Below are positions 10,757 through 20,000 of a DNA stretch of 64,000 nucleotides, one piece after another. The notes beneath the pieces are model-generated. The model worked only from the letters and a program-made list of their open reading frames with translations. It was not told where the DNA came from and did no database searches. Within the stretch, counting starts at the first letter, position 1. Every line of letters starts with the position of its first letter. The position numbers and the translations under genes are program-made. The DNA is from Viola odorata (Eukaryota > Streptophyta > Magnoliopsida > Malpighiales > Violaceae), in contig OY829541.1 in NCBI GenBank assembly GCA_963691705.1, positions 35,228,719 through 35,292,718 of the forward strand. The letters run 5' to 3'.

Positions 10757-11462
10757 ATGGCTAGGAATAGACCTCGCCAGATTATCTCTAGGCCCATGGA
10801 TCCCGAGGTTGCCCAATCACCGAGTATTTTTACCTGCGATGTGGTTCTGAAAGCCGAATTGGAGGAACATGGTATTACCTTTCCTCCTGGGCATGAGCCT
10901 TCTATTCCCGGAAGTGATATGTGACTTCATAATCCAGGGTGGGGTCACAGTAGGCTTCTTTATTTTAAAATGTTCCTTTATGGTTTCCGCTTTCCCGTTC
11001 ATGAGTCGATACTAACTCTGCTGCGGGAGTATAGCCTTAATCCTGCCCAGATAACTCCTTCCTCTTGGTGTGCGGTTTATGCTTTTCTTCGCGCTTGCGA
11101 GTTGAAAAACATTTTTACCCCATCTATCAATTTGTTTCGCAAATTCTTTAGCATGATTTGCTACAATTGTTTAATCGAGATTACTCCCCGGTGTGATGAT
11201 GCGCTCGTGCAGTCGTTTTGGCAACGTTTTCACGGCTTCAAGAAGGGTGTAGCTGATTGGAAGAGCAGCTTCTTTGTTCTGGAGCTACCGTCACGTTTGT
11301 GGCGTATCAATTTTAATCAGGAACTGGCAGGTCCCGTTTGAACAAATCTCGCGATTTTGTCTAGAACTGAGTTGGACCAGGCTAACGCTTTGTTAGACAA
11401 GAATACCCGCTACCGCATTCGTGCCTTTGCTCTGTTCAAGCCTCTGGAAGAGTGCGTTATGG

Positions 11463-11545
11463 GTGGGCCTATTTCTTTCCATATTTTCTTTACTTTGGTC
11501 CTCGCCTGCTTTGTTTGCTATAAGGAGCTAACGGTTGATTTCCAG
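11463..11545 (+). other. Intron of antisense gene gamma (B)
   Basis: It runs from GTGGGC to TTTCCAG, with branch-like GAGCTAACGG. Removing it joins codons as Met-Gly/Asp-Ala-Gly. The homologous introns in G (43096-43158) and F (49233-49295) lie at the same codon position and have better donors (GTGAGT). Confidence 0.75.
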
Positions 11546-12564
11546 GTGACGCTGGTACTCCTCTGAACGTAATACCGCTTCAAACTTTACCGACCTCGCC
11601 TTCGGCTGAGGGCTCAAGTCGGGGTGGCGTTCCTCCTTCGAGGAAGAGAACTAAAACGGTTGCCCGGGGAGGGCGAAGGCCCGTTAGCTCTGTGCGAACT
11701 TCTCGTTTTGTGGAAAATTGGCTACCGGAGCGTCGCATGGGGACGGACTCCAGGCCTGTCGCAACGACGGTAATTACTAGTGATGATGAGGATGCAGATG
11801 CCAAGTCAGACCTTTGCCACGCTTCTTCCCTTGCTGCTTCCCAGCGTCGGAAAAAACTTCGAGTGGCCACTAGTGGACAAGCTACCGGGACATCTCCTGT
11901 GGATGTGGCAACTGTTTCTACGCCTGCTGTTTTGTTTGAGGTGGGCGCCTCTCAGCCAACGGCAGCCGCTAAGGTGTTGGAAAAAACTTGTTCTTCTGAG
12001 GGAGAGGGCCTACCGATGGAGTGTCCTCCTCCCATTTCTGACGCTCCCGATTCTCCGATTGCTCATTGTATTCCAGACGTAGTGGTCACTCCTCCTGTGG
12101 TGGATTCGACTGCTGAGCTACCGCCTAAGGTTACTCCGCAACTGTTTTTTACTCCTTTCAAGAGTATTTTTCCTCAGGGCTCTTCTCCGCCTCACTCAAT
12201 CAATCTTGGTCCTGACGGGGTCCCGGCCTACCGTATGAATCTTGCAGGGTTTTGCTTTGATGCCCTTCGCGCTGTCGGGGTTCCCCAACCTTTTTCTCGA
12301 GATGAGTTTACTGCACCCTTGATAGGGGAGATGCTGAGTTCCAAAAAGGAGAAAGAGGAATTTCTTCAACTCCCTCCCTCGGCACGCTTTCGCCATGTTC
12401 TGAATGATTCTCTGGACTTTTTCCGCCATCTGAATTATCAATTCGAAATTCACGATCGCGAGTCCCGTAATTTTTCCAGCGCATTGTGCGTTGCAAGGGT
12501 GCAACTAGAGAAGGCGGTGGAGCATTCTAGGTTGCTGACGCGCCTCTGTGAATCGTCCCAAACG

Positions 12565-12672
12565 GAATTGGACAGAGAAAAATCTATCGGGAAAGCCAAG
12601 ATAGAAGTTCTGGAGGCAGAATTGGACAGAGAAAAATCTATCGGGAAAGCCAAGGTAGAAGTTCTGGAGGCG
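12565..12672 (+). repeat. 54-bp in-frame tandem duplication in gamma coiled coil (B)
   Basis: Two adjacent 54-bp copies encode ELDREKSIGKAKIEVLEA and then the same 18 residues with Val for Ile. The length is divisible by three, so the coiled coil is lengthened without a frame change. G and F have one copy. Confidence 0.85.
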
Positions 12673-12930
12673 AAATTGGTGCTAGAAAGGAAGAAGAATC
12701 TCTTTCTCCGCGAAGAGGTACTTGCTCGAGATGAGGGGTCTGCTAGGGCGTCATTAAAGGAAGAGTTATGGAGGAAGAGGGTTCTGGAGGCCTTCATTTC
12801 TGGGTTTGCGTCCCGTTTCAAAGGTAACCCTTCGGATCCGGCCCAGGTAGCTGATTACATATCTATCGTGATGGGTGAGATTAGCAAAGGTGACAGCGGT
12901 TCTTCTGGCCCTTCGGGGGAGAAAGTCTAA

Positions 12931-13542
12931 CGCTAGCGATGGTGCTGGGCCTTTCCTTGTTTTTCTTGTTGTTGTCTTTTGTTTACTTCTTGAAAACCAT
13001 TCGAACATTGTTTCTCTTGTAATAATGCTGACGCTTTGTATCCTTTGTCGCACTGTATGATATTACCGTTTATTCCTTCTTTATCTTTTTTGTGCCATCG
13101 CGCAGTTTGGCAAGGCCAGCGCTGCTTTTTATATTTTTTAATCAATCCCTCTGTCCCTCATTTAATGCGACTTGAAGGGTAATGATGAAAGAAGACACGT
13201 GTCCTTCCTCAGAGGGGCGTTTGGAGCAAGCGTCTCCTAGGGAGTTGCAAATGCAGAGGCGTTTCGTCCTTATTTCAAATTTGCGCCTTCTGGCGCGTGC
13301 CTTACTTTATGACGTGTTGCTTCGCCACGTGTCTGCTGTTGACTGGTCGCCCTTTCAGGGTTATATCTATTGTTTCTTCTACCCCTTTTTCTTTTTCCAT
13401 CTTTCCCTTATACGCTATTTCGTCTTTGGATAAATACTTTGCGCCGCTCTCTCTTTCTGGTTCAAGACTCCTCGCATTCTCTTTCACGAAGGTACAAGGT
13501 ACACATCCTTTTTCTATTCTCTTTGTTTCTTCCTTGTTGGCC
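12931..13542 (+). promoter_or_regulatory. Gamma to delta spacer with delta promoter (B)
   Basis: No gene seen. A TATA-like element GTTATATCTATT lies at about 13360-13371, about 180 bp before the delta ATG. The corresponding boxes in F and G are 165-180 bp upstream. The leader is rich in CTTT tracts, like the other antisense genes here. Confidence 0.5.
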
Positions 13543-14259
13543 ATGGCTAGAACTAAGAAATCCTCTGAAGAAGGAGATCCTCAAAGGTCCTCCGGGGAAG
13601 AAGTAATTGATACCACTCCCACTTCTTTGTACACACTGCCCTTAATTAACCGTAGGCTTGCTGGGTTTTCTGCACGATTTCCCAAGGAATATCCCGTGCA
13701 TCCTGCTTCTGAGTCGCTTCGATTGAACAGCATTTTGCCCGGAAATAGCAGAATGTTGTATGCTAAGCTCTTCGATCATGGGTTTCGTCTCCCTCTTCAC
13801 CCGCTTGTAAAATTGTTGTTGGCTGATTCTGATTTGGCTCCGGCTCAGTTGAGTCCTAACGCGATTTGCGTTGTTAGTGCTTTTGCCGCACTGTGCCGTT
13901 TCAAGGGAATAGAATCTCCCACCTTAGCGTTGCTTCATGACATTTTCCAATTGTATTCTCGTAAAGGGGTGATATCGATATCGCCTCGCTACGAAGACGT
14001 TCTTTCAAGCCCTTTACTTGGAAACTAATGGGCATTGAGTCTTCCATTCCTCACTGGAAAGAGGAATTTTTTATTGTTGATCTGCCTGAGCCGTTGTGGA
14101 GGGCTGGCTTCAATGAAACAATTAAAGATGGGGCTTGGGGTCATCGGAAACCCCTTTCCGACCCGGAGGATGGCTGGTTGAAGACGCTGCTTCAATTTGA
14201 TTTTAACGTTGATGCCCGAAAAGTGGCCAACGGGTTGCCCGTGGAACAGTGCACGAAGG

Positions 14260-14328
14260 GTGAGCGTTTGACCTTTTTTCTTTTGAGTTGTCAAGAAGTA
14301 CTAACGCTAACATTTTGTGATTGTGCAG
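14260..14328 (+). other. Intron 1 of antisense delta (B) with TACTAAC branch site
   Basis: Donor GTGAGC, branch TACTAAC at 14299-14305, acceptor TTGTGCAG. The equivalent intron is in A (4-73), G (40233-40303) and F (46557-46626), all with TACTAAC about 25-30 bases before the acceptor. Confidence 0.85.
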
Positions 14329-14612
14329 TGCCTCCGCCTGGTTGGGAGCCCGAGTATTTCCGAAGGAGGAGGAAATAGGAGGCGAAAAAGAAAGCTGCCG
14401 CTGAAGCTAGGGCTGCTGCTGCCACTGCTGCTAACGCCGAGGAAGGGGAGGTCACTGCTACCGCTAACATTACGGGCCCTCGGGTTGTAAGACAGAAACG
14501 GCCTAGGAAAGCACGTGCTGCCCCATCCGTTTCGTCCCAGACCGTTGTCTCTTCAGAGGCTATGGTTGATCCGATTCCTATTGGGATTCCTCTTGTATCC
14601 TCCACCACTCAG

Positions 14613-14684
14613 GTGAACATTTTTTTTTAAAACTTTAGCCTTTCTTTTTTGCACGGTTTTCTTATCACGTTCTGCGTTATTTAG
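14613..14684 (+). other. Intron 2 of antisense delta (B)
   Basis: GTGAAC donor, T-rich interior, acceptor TTATTTAG. Splicing joins ...STTQ to EVVAAS in frame. A has its intron 2 at the same position (about 433-519). Confidence 0.75.
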
Positions 14685-15833
14685 GAAGTCGTTGCTGCTT
14701 CTGTCCCTTCTACCTCCCAGGGAGATATGGGTATCGCTGATGTCCTTCGCGAGCGTCAGAAGAAGGCTCGCTATGATCTCCCGAATAGTCCTTCTTCCTC
14801 GGCCGCCAATCGTAGTTCGAGTGCCCTTGGGGGCGAGGGTGTATCTGTTGATCAATCGGAACCTGTTGATTTTGGCGGTCAACCCCATGTGCCTCCTGGT
14901 TCTCCGATCCATTCCGCGCACACCCCAACGGGCTATGATTCTGATGCCCTTAATCCTGAGGTGCCCGGAGGTAATGAGGTCTCGATGCCTAACGTGGAGG
15001 GCTCCACTAGCCGGCCAGCTTCTCCTGGTGCATTGTTCTTTGTTCCGATGCCTCATCCAACTATTGCAAGGGGTGGCCCTGCCCCTGCCTTAATGGCTGG
15101 TATCTCTCCCTACGAGCCTCCTCTCATGCCGACTCATCATGTTAGCTTGCGCTCCTTTAGGGACAGTATTCTGCAGTTTCCTGCCGATGCTGATCATGAG
15201 ACCGTGATTTCCTCTACCGCTTATCTGGTGGCAGAGATTCTGTCTCTTCCAAGAGAGAGGGATGCCTTTGTGGCTCGGGGCTAGCAGGGGCGCATCAATT
15301 TCCTTCGCTCTCAGGCGTTTTCTATGCTTTGCCATCTTCACTATATGGATGAGGAGAATGCCAGAGCTGCAGCTAACGGGCAAGGAGAGGTAAACAGGCT
15401 GCTGGAAGAGCGACAGCGTCTTGAAAATGCCCTTGCTGCTGCCAACGAAAGTATGGAGACTGCTCAGGGAGAGGCTATCGCGGTTAAACAAGAGTTGGAG
15501 GCCGCTAAGTTAGCTTTGGAGGAGGAGAAGCGACAACGCGCTGATCTGGCCATACGCCTCTCTCAGGAGGAGAATAGCCTGCGTCTGGAGAGACAGAGGA
15601 ATGCTGAGCTTTCTGCCGATTCCTCCCTTAACACTGAGAAGAACCGTTGGTACTTAGAGCAGGGTGGGGGAATCATGTCAGAAGCCGTGATGCATCATTA
15701 TGGAGTTGAGGAGCTCCGTATTGAAGATCTCTCTACGTATTTTGACAAGAGAGCCTCCTCCATTACTGATAGCGGTTTCTATCAGTGGAAGGCTGCTCAG
15801 CAAGGAGGGGTCAACGCGCCGCCCAATCTTTAG

Positions 15834-16233
15834 ACTTTTTGTTGTTTAGATGTTTTACATTTTTGTGGCTGACGGACCGGTCTATATTTTGTACTTTAAA
15901 CAATATCGGCCTTGACTTGGCTAATCCACTCTTTTTGGATAGAAGTTCTTTATCTGCTTTTCTTCATAATGCCGTTTGATCATTTGTCCACATGGGACGT
16001 TTGGCGTTAGGTTTCCACAGATGTATAGTTTCGCGTTGTATCCCGTTAGCTTTTCATCAGCTGCATTCAAGTAGCATGTCCATTATATCCTTCGATAGCC
16101 TCTCTGAGTGTAAATCAGCGTTGCTTCCGCATCTGCTGCACTTATATTCCTGCCATCCCTCGTTGTCAGAGGGGGCTTTACGTCTGTTTCAACGTTGTTG
16201 TTGCAGTATGGTCACCTTTCTGTCATCGTTTCA
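15834..16233. other. Non-coding stretch after delta in element B
   Basis: No supported gene. AT-rich sequence after the delta stop, probably holding the 3' end of the antisense transcript. Short open frames here are not matched in A, F or G. Confidence 0.5.
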
Positions 16234-16456
16234 CCGGGTATCAACCGCGCGGCTATTAGTTAGGATTTCTTTTGTTTCTTTTCCGCCACAGATAGGCTCC
16301 AACATCGCTTCGCCGGGTATCAACCGCGCGGCTACTAGTTAGGATTTCTTTGTTTCCTTTCCGCCACAGATAGGCTCCAACATCGCTTCACCGGGTATCA
16401 ACCGCGCGGCTACTAGTTGGGATGTCTTTGTTCCTTTCCGCCACAGATAGGCTTTG
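16234..16456. repeat. Three direct copies of a 78-79 bp unit (element B only)
   Basis: Units start at 16234, 16313 and 16391 with CCGGGTATCAACCGCGCGGC and continue through CCGCCACAGATAGGCTCC. They are more alike than the neighbouring repeats, so they expanded recently. I do not see this unit in A, C, F or G. Confidence 0.9.
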
Positions 16457-16945
16457 GGGAGTGCCTCGTCTTAGTGAGCTGTCTGATCAGGACCAGCCAT
16501 CACAAGGATAGGACTTTTCACCCCCAAGCGTTGTACCTCTCGTCTGTGGAATCGTGCCTCGTCTCAATGGGCCGTCTATGTGAGCACGGTTACCACAAGG
16601 ATAGGATTTTCACTTCCAGGATGGAGTTAGTCTCTCCTTGGGGCGTGCCTCTCCTTATGGGGTTACCACAAGAATAGGATTTCACTCCCAAGGATTCCGG
16701 GGCGTGCCTCATCTTAACGGGCCGTCTATGTGAGCACGGTTGCCGCAAGGATAGGATTTTCACTCCGGGGAGCCGTTTGGGGTCGTGCCTCATCTTAATG
16801 GGCCGTCTATGTGAGCACGGTTACCACAAGGATAGGATTTTCACTCCCAAACGCCTTGTTATGCCAGGGCGTGCCTCGTCTTAATGAGCTGTCTGATCAA
16901 GACCAGCCATCACAAGGATAGGATTTTCACTCCTGGCATTCTTCG
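16457..16945. repeat. Tandem repeats of element B at the pol/delta convergence
   Basis: About six imperfect units share CACAAGGATAGGATTTTCAC followed by TCCC. Two spacer types alternate: CTGTCTGATCAGGACCAGCC (outer units) and GCCGTCTATGTGAGCACGGT (inner units). The array is homologous to those at 2200-2690, 35985-36495, 37745-38270 and 63500-64000. Confidence 0.85.
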
Positions 16946-17024
16946 CTACCTGCATATTACCAGTAGCAAACGCACGGTGAATATCTTAATATTCATTTAT
17001 TATAATAACTTTGATGTTACCCGA

Positions 17025-20000
17025 TTAGCTCCTGGCGTGGTATAGCCTCAACCGAGTGATGTTCCAAGAGTTCTGCAGGGGCGTTCCCTCGAGCGTTTCC
17101 AGATGGTATGCTCATTTTCCCACAATGCGGGTGACACGATACGGTCCATCCCAGTTTGGACTGAGTTTTCCCATACGTTGTCCTGCTGCCCGTCTGTCTC
17201 TGAGCACTAAATCTCCGGTTTTGAGCAATCGCTCCCTCACTTGCCGGTTGTGATATTGTGTCATTTTCCTTTTGTAGTGCAGGGTTTTCAGGAGGGTTTC
17301 CTCGTGTGTTTCTGGTAGAGTATCGAGGTTAGCTCGTAACCTTTCTTCATTGTTTTCTTCTTTGAAGTGAGCCACCCGGAGGCTCATCATGCCAATCTCG
17401 ACTGGTGTGACAGCTTCGGTTCCGAATGCTAACGCGAACGGGGTCTCTCCCGTTCTGGCCTTGACAGTCATGCGGTAGGCCCATAGTACATATGGCAATT
17501 CATCTGGCCATTTCTTCTTGGACCCTTCCAAGTTTCTTTTGATGCCACTAAGGATGCTGCGGTTAGTTACTTCCGCCTGGCCGTTGGTTTGGGGATGTGC
17601 CACAGAGGAGAATCTTTGCTCTATCTGGAACTCTGCACATTGATCCCTGAAGAACTGGCTTGTAAATTGTGTCCCGTTGTCGCTAACTAGCACGCGTGGT
17701 ACTCCAAATCGCATGATGACTTGATGTTTGAAGAAACGCCAAATTTTTTCGGTGGTGATGGTAGCTAACGCCTCAGCTTCGGCCCACTTTGTGAAGTAGT
17801 CTACCGCTACGACCACGAATTTTAACTGAGATCTAGCCTTTGGAAACGGGCCCAGGATGTCAATCCCCCATTTTGCAAACGAGCACGGTGCGACTATTTC
17901 TGAAATTGGCACAGCAGGTTTTCGAGGAATCTTAGCATATTCCTGGCATTTCTGACAGGTTCTCACGAAGTTATGACAATCTCGTCGAATGGTGGGCCAG
18001 TAAAATCCTGACCGAAAGACTTGGGCTGCCAGGGTGCCGCTAGCAATGTGCATGCCACATATCCCTTCGTGAATTTCACGTAACACATGTAAGCCTTCTT
18101 GTTCCGTTATGCATTTAGCGGCCGGATGGGAGAAGCATCTTCGTATTAACTCTCCGTTATAATATGTGCATCGTGCTGCCCGCTTTAGGATTTTCTTTTT
18201 CTCTGTCTGGTCTCCCGGTAGTTTATCATGTTTCAGATATTCTATCACTGGGATCCTCCAATCATTTTCCATTTCTTCCACACAGAGCGATGCCTGCTCT
18301 TCCATGAAAGAAGGTGTAGGCAGTTCTCCATAGCGCACGTCACTGGGTATTGAGGCTTCCGGATTGGCTGCCGTCTTGGCGAGGCTATCGGCCTCTTCAT
18401 TGTTTTCTCTAGGAATGTGCTCAAAGGTGACCAGGGTGCCTTTTTCCTGTATCTTTGACAGCTCATGCTTCACTTTGGCTAAGTATTGGGCTATGATGGG
18501 TTCTCTGGCTTGGGAGTTCCCCAGAACCTGATCCATTATTAGCTTGGAATCTCCTCGGATCTTTAAACGTGTTCTGTATTCCTTCTCCCCACCGGGAGTG
18601 GCTCCGATAGAGAAACTGTTTCCAATTCTGAGTCCTGCCAGCAGCGCTTCGTATTCAGCCGCATTGTTGGACAATGGCTGCAGGATTCTGATGGCGTATC
18701 GCATCTCCAGGCCGTTTGGTCCAACTAAGAAAACTCCTGCGCCAGCTAATTCTTGATTTTTTGCTCCATCTACGTGGATGACCCACGTATCTGTATATGT
18801 CTCCGGAGACGGTAGGCATGAATTTTCCGCTTCTTCCTCCAACAGGTCTATCTTTGTGCCCTTTGTGAATGTGCACTCAGCTATGAAGTCAGCTAACGCT
18901 TGGGCTTTAACGGTCGGTCTAGCTTTGTATTGCAGCCCGTATTGTTCGAGCTCGATAGCCCAAATTAGCATTCTTCCTGAAGATTCAAGTTTTCTGAAGA
19001 TTCTTCTCAACGGCTGGTCCGTGAGTACAATGACGGGGTGGGCTTGGAAGTATCGATCCATCTTTCTCGTGGCTTGCACTAGAGCGAGTGCTATCTTCTC
19101 GATAGGAGCGTATCGCAGTTTGGCATCTTTCAATATGTGACTCACGGAGAATACAGGACGATGCACGTGCCCTTCACTTCGCACAAGGACGGCGCTGACT
19201 ACCTCGTCAGCTATTCCCAAATATAGATATAGTTCGTCGCCGGGCTCAGGCCTCGTCAGCACTAAATATGATGATAGGTAAGCTTTTAGTCCTGCAAACG
19301 CTTTTTCACATTCCTCTGTCCATCCGAAAGGAGCCTTGTTGCGGATGACTTTGAAGAAAGGCAAACATCTCTCGCCTTGCTTAGATATGAATCGTCCCAG
19401 CGCAATGATGCGCCCGGTTAACTTCTGTATCTCTTTGACAGTTCGCGGGGATATCATATCCTGGATGGCTTTTATCTTTGACGGGTTGGGTTGGATGCCC
19501 TTCTGGCTGACCACATAGCCCAGGAATTTTCCCGTTTGGAATGCGAACATGCACTTCCGCGGGTTTAACTTCATCTTGTGTTTTCTCATCACATTGAAAA
19601 CTTCTTGCAAGTCAGCGAGGTGCTGTCTGAAACTCCGACTTTTGATCAGGATGTCGTCTACATAGGCCTCTACATTTCTCCCGATTTGATTTTCAAAAAC
19701 TTTGTTTGCCATTCGCTGAAATGTTGCACCAGCATTCCTTAGCCCAAACGGCATTGCAGTATAGCAGTATGTAGCTCTAGGAGTAATGAAGGCAGTTTTT
19801 TCTTCGTCCTCTACGGCCATAGGGATTTGGTGATATCCGGAATTCGCATCTAGGGAGCTTAGATAAGCATACCCAGCGGTTTGATCGACTAACTGATCTA
19901 TTCGCGGAAGGGGATAGCAGTCCTTGGGACAGGCATTATTTAGGTCAGTAAAGTCGATGCACATGCGCCAGTCCCCGTTAGGCTTTAGGACTAACACAGG

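Larger units (their letters stand above)
10757..12930 (+). pseudogene. Element B antisense gene gamma, Transposase_28-like, two stops
   Basis: This is the third cassette gene. Exon 1 (10757-11462) encodes a Transposase_28-like region: MARNRPR start, HGITFPPG, LLYFKMFLYGFRFPVH, AQITPSSWCAVYAFLRACEL, SFWQRFHGFKKGVADWKSSFFV. An intron (11463-11545) has a GT start, branch CTAAC and acceptor TTTCCAG. Exon 2 continues through RTSRFVENWLPERR and a low-complexity stretch to a coiled coil (about 12490-12770) and ends at TAA 12928. Two in-frame TGA codons (about 10921 and 11338) break exon 1; the second replaces a Trp present in G. The C-terminal half is an uninterrupted frame of more than 400 codons. 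Transposase_28 proteins have no demonstrated enzyme activity that I know of. F and G carry homologues on the same relative strand. Confidence 0.75.
13543..15833 (+). pseudogene. Element B antisense gene delta, Transposase_28-like, spliced, broken
   Basis: This is the fourth cassette gene. Exon 1 (13543-14259) starts MARTKKSSEEG and holds the Transposase_28-like blocks SLRLNSILPGNSRMLYAKLF, GFRLPLHP, QLSPNAICVVSAFAALCR, GVISISPRY and, after a frameshift near 14009, KPFTWKLMGIESS and EEFFIVDLPEPLWRAGF. Introns lie at 14260-14328 and 14613-14684. Exon 3 has a Gly/Pro-rich linker, a coiled coil (about 15350-15640) and the conserved C-terminal block around WYLEQGGGIMSEAV and DSGFYQWKA. In-frame TAG codons occur near 14375 (probably from CAG) and 15282. 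The gene parallels gamma in design, so the two may be ancient duplicates. Function unknown. Confidence 0.75.

Noticed and set aside
16234..16945. Regularly spaced repeats that could suggest a CRISPR array
   Set aside because: Units are too long and imperfect, spacers are themselves repeated, the genome is a plant nuclear one, and the same array sits in five retrotransposons.
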